A stretch of 58,837 bases of DNA, taken from positions 1 to 58,837 of the forward strand of contig NZ_BSOW01000046.1 in the NCBI RefSeq assembly GCF_030160715.1, in the 5' to 3' direction. This document shows positions 15,865-23,853 of the stretch, piece after piece. The first letter of the stretch is position 1, and each line of letters opens with the position of its first letter. This DNA is from Bradyrhizobium iriomotense. GTDB taxonomy: Bacteria > Pseudomonadota > Alphaproteobacteria > Rhizobiales > Xanthobacteraceae. The notes beneath the pieces were generated by a model. It did no database searches. It was not told the origin of the DNA and saw nothing but the letters and a program-made list of their open reading frames with translations. Made by a program: the position numbers and the translations under genes.

Positions 15865-18111
15865 TCAGGTGTGTGGAAGGAATGAAGTCAGTTCGCTTTC
15901 CAGTCGCGGCCGCTCCAGCAATCCAAGCTTCACCGGCACGTCGTAAAGGCGGCCCGGCGCGAAGCGGCGGTAGAAATGACGCAAGCCCGGAACGAGCACT
16001 CTAACGACGGGGACCTCAACGTCGGGCCGTGTCTGGTCAAGCACGAGGAAATCGTAACCTGCGCGGGTGGCGATCTCGACGCAGGCATTGACCTGATCAC
16101 GCGTATTGTTGTGAACCTTGAAGCTCGGCGCCGGGGGGATGATCGGGGTCTCGCTCGGTATCAGGAACGGGTAGTCTTCCAGGCGCAGCGGTGTGACGCC
16201 GTCAAGCGTCGGCTTCTCGCCGCTTGCGCCGCCCATCATGCCGACGGACATGAACTGGGTCAGCTCGGTGAGGGAACGCAGCAGGGCTATGCGGCGGTCG
16301 AAATGCGCGCCGGAGCCGAACTCGATATTCTCGTGTCCATTCTGCATCCAGTGCATGATCGCCACGTAAGTCGGAATGCCGAGATCGCTGGTGACGTCGA
16401 GCACCCACAGCTTGCGCCCGGCTTCCGTGAATTGGGCTTGGAGGTCCCGGACATAGAAATCGTCGAATTGCGTGAGGTCGACCTCGGCGCGCTGCACGCG
16501 GTTGTACCACCAGATCGCGTAGGCATCGCGCTCGATCAGTTCGAGGAAGCCTTGAACGACGGCTTCGTCGCGGGTGTTGCCGGCCGCGCAGCCGTTGGAA
16601 TCCGTATGGAAGCCGCCATAGAAAAAGTACAAGAGACCGGTCGGAAGATATTTGAAGCGTTTGTCGCGCAACGATGAGACCGGCGACCACTCGGTCCTCG
16701 TCGATGGCTCGAGCGGCTCGGGAACCGGATGGGGATCGTCCGGCTGCTGAAGAAACCTGTTCATGAACTGCGTTTCGCTGAAGAGCTGGATATCGTTGGG
16801 AAGTAGGGCCTCGCCGGGCGCGAAATCGACGAAGCGGCGAGTCGTCCTGATCTCGTCGCCCTGGAAAATACCCGAATAGCGCTCGATCGATTCCATCAGC
16901 GCGCTGGCCTCGCCCTGCTCGGCGGTCGAGCCCTTACCAAAACTTCCGCCGCTCAATCCGGACCTGAGCTGGTCGATGCTCCGGGCCGGTGCGGAGAAAT
17001 TGTGCTGGGCGAAGTAGTTGGTATTCATCGGCAGATCGGCGTCGATCCGCTCGAGCCTGGTCACCACGCCGGTCAGCGGGCTCACATGCTTGCGGAAGCG
17101 CGACACCGTCGCCCGAGACGTCACGGTGCGATAACCACCGCTGGTCATGACGAGCTTCTTGCCTTCGCCGATCTCAACCGGCGTCGGAGATCGGCGCGGG
17201 CTGTGCAGCTTCTTGCTGCCGCAGGTCGGACATTGCGGGCGCCGCGCGACGTAGTGCTTGGCGATGACGGCGCCGGTCAGGTCGAAGCTTGCGATGTGAT
17301 CGCGCAGATCGGTGCGAAAGCCCGAGGCGATTGCCTTGGCGATCTCGACGGCTGCGAAATGGATTGCGGTCTGTCCGACGCTATCGTTGGCGAGCGGCGA
17401 AACGGCGACCGCACGCGCCGGTGCCCGGTCAAGAAACCCCTTGATCTCCCGGTTGCGGATCATGCGATCGAACAGGCAGGTCCAGCACGAGCTCTCACCG
17501 GGCTTGAACATGGGCCCGACCAGCGGAAATGCGCCGGACGGTTGTACCAGCAGCCAGGGCGTCTTGCCGGCCACACGCTCCTGGTTCAGTTCAGCGAGCC
17601 GACGGTCCAGATAATCGTTCACCAGCGTGATCTTGAGCTTCGGCGCGCGCTTGGCGATTTGAACGCTGAGCTTGCTCAAGGCCGCCGTTAGCTCGCTGGC
17701 GCCTTTGACGTCGATCGACTCGACCTGCACGGGGCAATCGCGAAGATTCTGTTCCGCGACCTCCAAAGACAAGCCGATGCTCGCCCAAAAACCGCCGGTG
17801 GCGCCGTCGAATGTTTGTGAGGTCTGCGCGACGACATATCGGCGATCGAGGAGCCGCTTGAGCGCTTCATCGATCTTGTCGGCCGGGAACGACTTCGAAA
17901 GCTGACGAATGATCTCCCGCCTCGCCTTGCCATGCTTTCCGATCGCGGTGGCCAAGGCGCAATAGAGTTCGCCGTGCAGGAAGAACTTGCGATCCTCGGA
18001 GTAGAGACAAACCGCATCGGGAGGCAGTACATAGGCGGTGAAGTTCGGTGCAAATCGCAGGATGTCTTTGCGGGTCTGCCGCACAACGCGGGTCTTGCGA
18101 TTGCCAGTCAT
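15865..18111 (-). CDS. Fused E1-like/YcaO TOMM cyclodehydratase
   Basis: A 748-residue protein joining a leader-binding E1/Ocin-ThiF-like N-terminal part to a YcaO ATPase. The two CxxC pairs Cys209/Cys212 (SSCWTCLFDR) and Cys294/Cys297 (RPQCPTCGSK) look like the zinc site of the E1-like part. The YcaO domain shows the ATP site FGKGSTAEQGEASALMESIE (392-411) and the second acidic helix FLELIERDAYAIWWYN. YcaO enzymes phosphorylate the peptide amide so that Cys/Ser/Thr cyclise. The C-terminus (SELTSFLPHT) lacks the PxPxP tail of microcin-type YcaO proteins. It lies between the precursor and dehydrogenase genes. Confidence 0.88.
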   Translation of the reverse strand: MTGNRKTRVVRQTRKDILRFAPNFTAYVLPPDAVCLYSEDRKFFLHGELYCALATAIGKHGKARREIIRQLSKSFPADKIDEALKRLLDRRYVVAQTSQTFDGATGGFWASIGLSLEVAEQNLRDCPVQVESIDVKGASELTAALSKLSVQIAKRAPKLKITLVNDYLDRRLAELNQERVAGKTPWLLVQPSGAFPLVGPMFKPGESSCWTCLFDRMIRNREIKGFLDRAPARAVAVSPLANDSVGQTAIHFAAVEIAKAIASGFRTDLRDHIASFDLTGAVIAKHYVARRPQCPTCGSKKLHSPRRSPTPVEIGEGKKLVMTSGGYRTVTSRATVSRFRKHVSPLTGVVTRLERIDADLPMNTNYFAQHNFSAPARSIDQLRSGLSGGSFGKGSTAEQGEASALMESIERYSGIFQGDEIRTTRRFVDFAPGEALLPNDIQLFSETQFMNRFLQQPDDPHPVPEPLEPSTRTEWSPVSSLRDKRFKYLPTGLLYFFYGGFHTDSNGCAAGNTRDEAVVQGFLELIERDAYAIWWYNRVQRAEVDLTQFDDFYVRDLQAQFTEAGRKLWVLDVTSDLGIPTYVAIMHWMQNGHENIEFGSGAHFDRRIALLRSLTELTQFMSVGMMGGASGEKPTLDGVTPLRLEDYPFLIPSETPIIPPAPSFKVHNNTRDQVNACVEIATRAGYDFLVLDQTRPDVEVPVVRVLVPGLRHFYRRFAPGRLYDVPVKLGLLERPRLESELTSFLPHT

Positions 18112-18184
18112 TGAGTCAGCACGCTGATCCTGTTGACGCTACGTTAGATCGCCGCAGAGGCACGCGTCGTAACCAACCCAAGGA

Positions 18185-18216
18185 ATTGGCCGGCCCGTTT
18201 CTCGCGGCCGGCCAAT
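18185..18216 (-). terminator. Intercistronic hairpin between precursor and cyclodehydratase genes
   Basis: ATTGGCCGGCC (18185-18195) and GGCCGGCCAAT (18206-18216) form a perfect 11-bp stem with a 10-base loop in the 148-bp gap. On the minus strand it is followed by AATTCCTT, so it is at best a leaky terminator. It may stop part of the transcripts, giving more precursor than enzyme mRNA. Confidence 0.6.
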
Positions 18217-18259
18217 GATATTATCGGCTTGTGGACACGCCATCGGAACGCGCCGTGGC

Positions 18260-18682
18260 CTAGCACCAGCGGCAGCGGCCCCACGATGCGCAGCAACCTG
18301 CGCATGATACCACGGCACATCCCACCACGGCACATCCGGCACATCGGCAACCGACGCCACACCGACAGCTTCGGCACGCTCGACAGCCTCTGCAGCCGCG
18401 GCAACCGCCGCATCCGCGCCAGGCCACCTGCACGCCGCCGGCCACGTCTTCCTTGTCGAAGAGATGGAAGGTGGCGAGGCTGACGTCGGCCATTTCCTCT
18501 TCGCCGAGCGTGATTGCCTGACCGGGTACAAGGTGGGGCATTTGCTGTACGTCGGCTGCTGGCACGGCTGACGCCGATGCGCCTCCCGCCAGCGAGAAAG
18601 TCAACCCTGCGGCTCCGAACGCCGGCACGGCCACTTTGGTCACTCGCTTCTTCCGTTTAGAAGATTGCTTCGCCTGCCGCAT
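18260..18682 (-). CDS. Candidate TOMM/LAP precursor peptide, Cys-rich (140 aa)
   Basis: The start is ATG at 18682 with GGAGG seven bases upstream. Residues 1-40 look like a signal peptide: basic KRKKR, a hydrophobic stretch (AVPAFGAAGLTFSLAGG) and a possible AxA cleavage site (SASAVP). Residues ~48-82 are an acidic leader-like segment (LGEEEMADVSLATFHLF). Residues 91-140 hold 16 Cys, first in a CxxC-like series (CGGCRGCRGCRACRSC) and then CAVVGCAVVSCAGCC, ending CRWC. This is the composition expected of a heterocycle-rich core. It is placed first in the operon. Family placement was not possible by eye. Confidence 0.75.
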   Translation of the reverse strand: MRQAKQSSKRKKRVTKVAVPAFGAAGLTFSLAGGASASAVPAADVQQMPHLVPGQAITLGEEEMADVSLATFHLFDKEDVAGGVQVAWRGCGGCRGCRGCRACRSCRCGVGCRCAGCAVVGCAVVSCAGCCASWGRCRWC

Positions 18683-18920
18683 GGTCGAACCTCCGCGCAT
18701 TGCAAGGTATCCCAGCCTCGGTAACTCTACGCCCAGGAAACAGGGCAAGCAAGAATCACGCGTAGAAAACGTGGCGCACGTTCCGGGTGCATTCATCTTC
18801 ATGAACGATATCGGCACGTCCCGTTGACAGGGCATGGACGATCCACGCACGTTGCGCAGGTGCACTGCGTGCAGCCTGGTGCAGCCGCTATTGCATCCAA
18901 GCCTGAACGGAGAGATCGGC
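18683..18920. promoter_or_regulatory. Divergent control region of the precursor operon and the VOC gene
   Basis: This 238-bp gap separates two divergent start codons (18682 minus, 18921 plus) and must hold both promoters. No clear sigma-70 boxes or operator palindrome could be picked with confidence. It is a plausible site for shared regulation of the RiPP cluster and the VOC protein. Confidence 0.4.
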
Positions 18921-19796
18921 GTGGCGGATCAATTCGGACGTTTCGCTTGGTATGAACTCCTGACCACGGATGTCGCGGCAGCCGGCGCCTTTTATCGCGG
19001 GGTCGTCGGCTGGAGTGTGAAGGATGAATCGACGCCGGAGCTGGCTTACACGGTGCTTGGTCGTGGCGGCGCTCGGGTAGGCGGAATTATGGATCTCCCG
19101 GAAGAGGGGCGGAGATTGGGGGCAACGCCGAGATGGATCGGTTACGTCGCCGTCGATGACCTGGATGGGGCCGCCGCGCAGGTCAGGCGCCTCGGAGGCG
19201 CGATCTTTGTGCCGCCGACCGACACCAATATTGGCCGGATTGCAGTGGTTGCCGATCCGCAAAAGGCGACGTTTGGGCTGATCGAGGAACCGACACGCGC
19301 CCGATGGAAACCTCACGGGCTTGACGCGCCGGGGCGCGTTGGCTGGCATGAGCTCCTGGCCGCAGACCGGAACGTGATCTTCGATTTCTACAGGGAGCAA
19401 TTTGGTTGGCAGAAGGCCGACGCTCAAACCGAATCGGCGGACTTGTATCAATTGTTTTCGGCGGGTGGGCAGACGGTCGGCGGCATGCTCACAAAACTTC
19501 CGAGCGTAGCGCAGCCGTGCTGGCTGCATTACTTCAATGTCGACGACATGGGCGCGGCCACAAGGCATGTGAATGCTGGCGGAGGCCGGATCCTCCAGGG
19601 GCCGATCGAATTGCCTGATGGCTGCTGGATCGCGCGATGTGTCGATCCTCAAGGCGCCCTGTTTGCGTTGCAAGGTGCTCGAGGTCAGACAGGCATCGAG
19701 CGATCCTCTGCCTCGGAAGTCGGGTGGTCCGCCAAGTGGGGTGGCATTGCTTCTCAGGGCAGAATGGTGCTGCCCAAGCCAAAGCGCCCGCTCTAG
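18921..19796 (+). CDS. VOC (glyoxalase/bleomycin-resistance fold) family protein, two domains
   Basis: Two tandem vicinal-oxygen-chelate domains are visible: FAWYELLTTDVAAAGAFYRG at the start, and GWHELLAADRNVIFDFYREQ near residue 140, each followed by the beta strands typical of the fold (VGGIMDLP, VGGMLTKLP). It has 291 residues from GTG at 18921, with GGAGAGA upstream; longer starts are not supported. VOC proteins include glyoxalases, dioxygenases and antibiotic-sequestering proteins. It is divergent from the precursor gene, so a self-protection role is conceivable but unproven. Confidence 0.8.
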   Translation: MADQFGRFAWYELLTTDVAAAGAFYRGVVGWSVKDESTPELAYTVLGRGGARVGGIMDLPEEGRRLGATPRWIGYVAVDDLDGAAAQVRRLGGAIFVPPTDTNIGRIAVVADPQKATFGLIEEPTRARWKPHGLDAPGRVGWHELLAADRNVIFDFYREQFGWQKADAQTESADLYQLFSAGGQTVGGMLTKLPSVAQPCWLHYFNVDDMGAATRHVNAGGGRILQGPIELPDGCWIARCVDPQGALFALQGARGQTGIERSSASEVGWSAKWGGIASQGRMVLPKPKRPL

Positions 19797-19987
19797 CGTC
19801 TGCCTTGCGCCGACGCGGCCATGAGCCGCGCCGGGAGCAGGGGAGGCCTGCGCACGCGGCTTTTGGGCCCGGTTCGGGCCAAGTTCCCGTTGCGCAGGGC
19901 CAGCCCGTGCGCTATCCGGCCGGAAAGGCCTGAGGCGGCTTCCGAATTTCCCCGCCCGGGCCGACTCCAACCAGGACGGAAACCGCT

Positions 19988-21838
19988 ATGCCAGCCTATC
20001 GCTCCCGCACCACCACCCACGGCCGCAACATGGCGGGCGCGCGCGGCCTCTGGCGCGCGACGGGCATGAAGGATGCGGATTTCGGCAAGCCGATCATCGC
20101 GGTCGTCAACTCCTTCACCCAGTTCGTCCCGGGCCACGTCCACCTCAAGGACCTCGGCCAGCTCGTCGCCCGCGAGATCGAGCAGGCCGGCGGTGTGGCG
20201 AAGGAGTTCAACACCATCGCCGTCGACGATGGCATCGCCATGGGCCATGACGGCATGCTCTACAGCCTGCCGTCGCGCGAATTGATCGCCGACAGCGTCG
20301 AGTACATGGCCAATGCGCACTGCGCCGACGGCCTCGTCTGCATCTCCAATTGCGACAAGATCACGCCCGGCATGCTGATGGCGGCGCTGCGGCTCAATAT
20401 CCCCGCGGTGTTCGTCTCGGGCGGGCCGATGGAGGCCGGCAAGGTCAAGCTGCACGGCAAGACGCATGCGGTCGATCTGATCGACGCGATGGTTGCCGCC
20501 GCCGATTCCAAGGTCAGCGACGAAGACGTCAAGGTGATCGAGCGCTCGGCGTGCCCGACCTGCGGCTCGTGCTCGGGCATGTTCACCGCCAATTCCATGA
20601 ACTGCCTCACCGAGGCGCTCGGCCTGGCGCTGCCCGGCAACGGCTCGGTGGTCGCGACCCATGCCGATCGCAAGCGCCTGTTCGTCGAGGCTGGCCATAC
20701 CATCGTCGACCTCGTCCGCCGCTACTACGAGCAGGACGACGCCTCGGTGCTGCCGCGCAACGTCGCGAATTTCACGGCATTCGAGAACGCGATGACGCTG
20801 GATATCGCGATGGGCGGCTCGACCAACACCGTGCTGCATCTGCTTGCGGCTGCCCATGAAGGGCAGGTCGAGTTCACCATGCGCGACATCGACCGTCTGT
20901 CGCGGCGCGTCCCCGTGCTGTGCAAGGTCGCTCCTTCCGTGGCCGACGTCCACGTCGAGGACGTGCACCGCGCCGGCGGCATCATGGGCATCTTGGGCGA
21001 GCTCGACCGCGCCGGTCTGATCGATACCAAGGTCTCGACCGTGCATGCGCCGACCATGGCGGACGCGCTGGAGCGCTGGGACGTCAAGCGTTCCAAGAGC
21101 GAACAGGTCCGCACCTTCTATCGCGCCTCGCCCGGCGGCATCCCCACCCAAGTCGCCTTCAGCCAGGAGCGCCGCTATGACGAGCTCGATCTCGACCGCG
21201 AGAAGGGCGTGGTGCGCGATCTCGAACACGCCTTCAGCAAGGACGGCGGCCTCGCCGTGCTCTACGGCAATCTCGCGCAGGACGGCTGCATCGTGAAGAC
21301 GGCGGGCGTCGATGCCTCGATCCTGAAATTCTCCGGCCCCGCGCGCGTGTTCGAGAGCCAGGACGCGGCGGTTGAAGGCATTTTGGGCGGCAAGGTCGTC
21401 GCAGGCGAAGTCGTGGTCGTGCGCTACGAAGGTCCGCGCGGCGGGCCGGGCATGCAGGAGATGCTCTATCCGACCAGCTACCTGAAGTCGGTCGGCCTTG
21501 GCAAAGCCTGCGCGCTCGTCACCGACGGTCGTTTCTCCGGAGGCTCTTCGGGCCTGTCGATCGGCCATCTGTCGCCCGAAGCCGCCGAAGGCGGCAACAT
21601 CGGCCTCGTGCGCGACGGCGACCGCATCGCGATCGACATCCCGAACCGCAGCATCCAGCTTGACGTCTCCGACGAGGAGCTCGCCAAGCGCCGCGCGGCG
21701 GAGGAGGCCAAGGGCGAGAGCGCGTGGCAGCCGCAGAACCGCAAGCGCAACGTCTCGACTGCGCTGCAAGCCTATGCCGCACTGACCACCAGCGCCGCGC
21801 GCGGCGCCGTGCGCGAGGTCAAGCGCCGCTCGAACTGA
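19988..21838 (+). CDS. ilvD: Dihydroxy-acid dehydratase
   Basis: This enzyme converts 2,3-dihydroxy-3-methylbutanoate and -pentanoate to the keto acids of valine/leucine and isoleucine synthesis. Evidence: the full IlvD pattern with iron-sulfur cysteines in ISNCDKITPGM and ACPTCGSCSGMFTANSM, the N-terminal RTTTHGRNMAGAR, and C-terminal TDGRFSGGSSGLSIGHLSPE. The 616-residue length matches the E. coli-type enzyme. The start is the ATG that gives MPAYRSRTTTHGR, as in homologues. It stands alone, not in a branched-chain operon. Confidence 0.96.
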   Translation: MPAYRSRTTTHGRNMAGARGLWRATGMKDADFGKPIIAVVNSFTQFVPGHVHLKDLGQLVAREIEQAGGVAKEFNTIAVDDGIAMGHDGMLYSLPSRELIADSVEYMANAHCADGLVCISNCDKITPGMLMAALRLNIPAVFVSGGPMEAGKVKLHGKTHAVDLIDAMVAAADSKVSDEDVKVIERSACPTCGSCSGMFTANSMNCLTEALGLALPGNGSVVATHADRKRLFVEAGHTIVDLVRRYYEQDDASVLPRNVANFTAFENAMTLDIAMGGSTNTVLHLLAAAHEGQVEFTMRDIDRLSRRVPVLCKVAPSVADVHVEDVHRAGGIMGILGELDRAGLIDTKVSTVHAPTMADALERWDVKRSKSEQVRTFYRASPGGIPTQVAFSQERRYDELDLDREKGVVRDLEHAFSKDGGLAVLYGNLAQDGCIVKTAGVDASILKFSGPARVFESQDAAVEGILGGKVVAGEVVVVRYEGPRGGPGMQEMLYPTSYLKSVGLGKACALVTDGRFSGGSSGLSIGHLSPEAAEGGNIGLVRDGDRIAIDIPNRSIQLDVSDEELAKRRAAEEAKGESAWQPQNRKRNVSTALQAYAALTTSAARGAVREVKRRSN

Positions 21839-22030
21839 GCGGGCTATCGCGCGCAGCGACCAGCGATCACGGCGTGCATGGTCAATGAAGCGTTAGCGGC
21901 CGGCCAGAATTGTCCGGTCACATTAAGGATGCCCCAACGAACTTTCGTCGATGCGGATTTCGCAGCGTATACTGCTGCACGCCGAGCTTCGGATCCAAAT
22001 CATTTTCCGCGCAACTGGGGCACCACCACT

Positions 22031-22408
22031 ATGTCACGTACCATTGCCGTCGTTTTCGCCAGCGCAACCGCCGCCATCGCCATGACGGGCGCAGCGTCCG
22101 CCGGCTGCTACAATTGCTACACCCCGCCGCCGTGCACGACCTGCTACCAGCAGCAATACGTGGCGCCGCAGTATCGCACCGTCGATGAGACCGTGATGGT
22201 CTCGCCCGGTTCGGTTGTCGCCCATCGCACGCCCGCGCAGTACCGCACCGTGATGGTCCCGCAGACGGTGATGGTCGCGCCGCCCGGCGTGCAGTACGAG
22301 CGCATCCCGCCGCAGTATGCAACGCGCCAGCGCGTCGAGATGGTCTCGCCGGGCTATTCCTATTACGCGCCGGTCGCGACGGGCTGCGCTTCCTGCGGCG
22401 GCTACTGA
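22031..22408 (+). CDS. Small secreted protein with Tyr/Val/Pro repeats
   Basis: This 125-residue protein begins with a signal peptide (MSRTIAVVFASATAAIAMTG, cleavage near ASA-GC). The mature part has Cys-rich ends (GCYNCYTPPPCTTCY; GCASCGGY) and imperfect repeats of the form AQYRTVMVPQTVMV / TVDETVMVSPG / RQRVEMVSPG. It is likely periplasmic or surface located. The function is unknown. A strong terminator follows the stop. Confidence 0.7.
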   Translation: MSRTIAVVFASATAAIAMTGAASAGCYNCYTPPPCTTCYQQQYVAPQYRTVDETVMVSPGSVVAHRTPAQYRTVMVPQTVMVAPPGVQYERIPPQYATRQRVEMVSPGYSYYAPVATGCASCGGY

Positions 22409-22429
22409 ACCGGACCAGGTTGCAGACAA

Positions 22430-22458
22430 AAAGCGCGGCGCCCCTGGCGCCGCGCTTT
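22430..22458 (+). terminator. Strong hairpin terminator
   Basis: AAAGCGCGGCGCC (22430-22442) pairs perfectly with GGCGCCGCGCTTT (22446-22458) around a 3-base loop. It lies 22 bp after the stop of the secreted-protein gene. Confidence 0.75.
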
Positions 22459-22470
22459 CGTTTGAAGCGA

Positions 22471-22510
22471 ACGAGGCCCGGAGTTGGAGACCAGTCCAAC
22501 CGGGCCTCGT
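22471..22510. repeat. REP-like palindrome
   Basis: ACGAGGCCCGG (22471-22481) pairs with CCGGGCCTCGT (22500-22510), with an inner GTTGGA/TCCAA stem. It resembles the 7772-7808 hairpin, with a compensated base-pair change. The rest of 22409-22726 shows no gene. Confidence 0.55.
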
Positions 22511-22726
22511 AACCGGCGATGCCCTGGGCGGCGGCGCCGATGTTGCGAAATTGATTGTGTCCGGCCGCGTCGCGAGGGCCGTCGCGAACGCGCGCAGCTT
22601 AAAGCGCCAAGCTGACAGCGACCTTACAGCTGGTTCCGGTGGGCGAGGGCACTTCGCGCCTCGACCCGCCCAATTTCGCGTTGTCTTTGCGTGCCGCCTG
22701 CGTTAAGCGACTGAAATTCCTGCCAT

Positions 22727-22816
22727 GGAAGGGTGGCCGAGTGGTTTAAGGCACCGGTCTTGAAAACCGGCGTGCCCGCAAGGGTACCGTGGGTTCGAAT
22801 CCCACCCCTTCCGCCA
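22727..22816 (+). tRNA. tRNA-Ser (anticodon TGA)
   Basis: The acceptor GGAAGGG pairs with CCCTTCC and CCA is encoded at the end. The long variable arm (CGTGCCCGCAAGGGTACCG) is serine type and the anticodon loop CTTGAAAA gives TGA. The 3' end contains the 14-bp sequence repeated at 29029, marking an attachment site. Confidence 0.95.
22803..22816 (+). repeat. Left attachment repeat (attL candidate)
   Basis: CACCCCTTCCGCCA forms the 3' end of tRNA-Ser; it is identical over 14 bp to 29029-29042. Confidence 0.75.
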
Positions 22817-22992
22817 AAACATCAGCAAAATCAAATATTTAGTCCTGATTTCGCCGGTCAGCGCACAAATGAACGTACAAGGCCTCAACGAGCGGGCGTG
22901 CCTTCCAACGAAACCTGTTTGCCGGCTCCGCGAAGTGCTCCCGAAATAGAGCCGGCCCAAGCTCGCGCACATAGACCAATGGGGATTCGGTC

Positions 22993-23076
22993 ATGTGGGC
23001 ATTCATTGAAGATCTGTATCGGGACTATTGCCTAACTCGGTTGCAGGAGATCCGGAAGCTCGAACGGTCACAGTAA
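22993..23076 (+). CDS. Tiny hypothetical protein (27 aa)
   Basis: It starts MWAFIEDLYRDYCLTRLQEI and is amphipathic and charged. The stop TAA overlaps the ATG of a following short frame (23076-23243, weak), as TAATG. It is too short for a confident call. Confidence 0.35.
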   Translation: MWAFIEDLYRDYCLTRLQEIRKLERSQ

Positions 23077-23294
23077 TGGCTCGAGCCAGACGGTTACCGA
23101 TCGTCCACCGCCTTGACGGCCCTGGCCTTAGCAATCCCATATGGGCGATCATGGGGGCGCCTTCAGGCAACCCACCAGAAACCAGCGGCTCATCTCGCAG
23201 AGCGTCGCTGAGGGTGCCCAAGTCCTTTTGTGGTGAAATCTAACAGTGTCCTAGTTTGTTGTCCGGTTCCGTCCAACGGGCCTAAGATGTTCCG

Positions 23295-23507
23295 ATGGGA
23301 GCCGAATTGGGCGCGCCTCGGATGGAAATCCTCAGACGATCGTTAGAGCAAGTAACCACTCCGGTTTGCGGGACCTGCAACATCGAGATGGCTTGGTCCC
23401 GCTCCGTCCTCATCGCGTCTGAACAGATGATACTGCACGAGTTCGTCTGCCCCCGCTGTAGCAGAATTGCTCAAACGAAGACGCCCGTGCAACCGTCGAA
23501 GGAGTAA
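23295..23507 (+). CDS. Small zinc-ribbon-like hypothetical protein (70 aa)
   Basis: Two CxxC pairs (VCGTCNIEMAW and FVCPRCSRI), spaced about 27 residues apart, suggest a zinc ribbon. It begins MGAELGAPRMEILRR; an internal ATG (M10) is an alternative start. It probably binds nucleic acid or protein, but the target is unknown. Confidence 0.55.
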   Translation: MGAELGAPRMEILRRSLEQVTTPVCGTCNIEMAWSRSVLIASEQMILHEFVCPRCSRIAQTKTPVQPSKE

Positions 23508-23543
23508 GGCCCGCCAGCGTGAACCCGGCGGGCCTTGCAAGCT

Positions 23544-23747
23544 CTAACCAACCCGAAGATTTCCGGCGGATTCCTTGCCGCGGTCCGTGACTACTTCATA
23601 GCTGACCTTGGCGCCCTCGTTGAGGCTGCTCAGGCCGGCCTTCTCAACGGCCGAGATATGGACAAATACGTCCTTGCCGCCTTTGTCAGGCTGAATAAAC
23701 CCATAACCTTTCGTCGGGTTAAACCACTTCACTATCCCTGTAGCCAC
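23544..23747 (-). CDS. cspA: Cold-shock protein (CspA family)
   Basis: A single cold-shock domain with the RNP motifs KGYGFIQPD and VFVHISAVE; such proteins bind single-stranded RNA/DNA and act as RNA chaperones. GTG at 23747 is preferred because it gives the family start (M)ATGIVKWFNPTKGYG and has GGGGAG upstream; an ATG 15 bases earlier is in frame. 67 residues, monodomain. It lies inside the integrative element. Confidence 0.88.
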   Translation of the reverse strand: MATGIVKWFNPTKGYGFIQPDKGGKDVFVHISAVEKAGLSSLNEGAKVSYEVVTDRGKESAGNLRVG

Positions 23748-23853
23748 GTCGATTCTCCCCATTAATTCGAAACATGAAAGGATGGGGTCAGAAATCTGGC
23801 GAAACAAAGGGCCCGCGGCAAGCCAGCGGGCCCTGCTGTCAGTCTAAGACGGA

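Noticed and set aside
18139..18531. Alternative minus-strand frame (130 aa) over the precursor gene
   Set aside because: It is offset from the frame with the good ribosome site, lacks Cys regularity and shows no start context.
19793..21769. 658-residue minus-strand frame
   Set aside because: Antisense shadow of ilvD; it is Arg/His/Asp-rich without domain motifs.
22703..22972. 89-residue minus-strand frame with WDSNPRYPCGHAGFQ
   Set aside because: It is the antisense translation of the tRNA-Ser gene; such frames are a well-known annotation artefact.
23076..23243. 55-residue frame starting at the TAATG overlap
   Set aside because: No motif, only coupling to another uncertain tiny frame; not listed as a feature.
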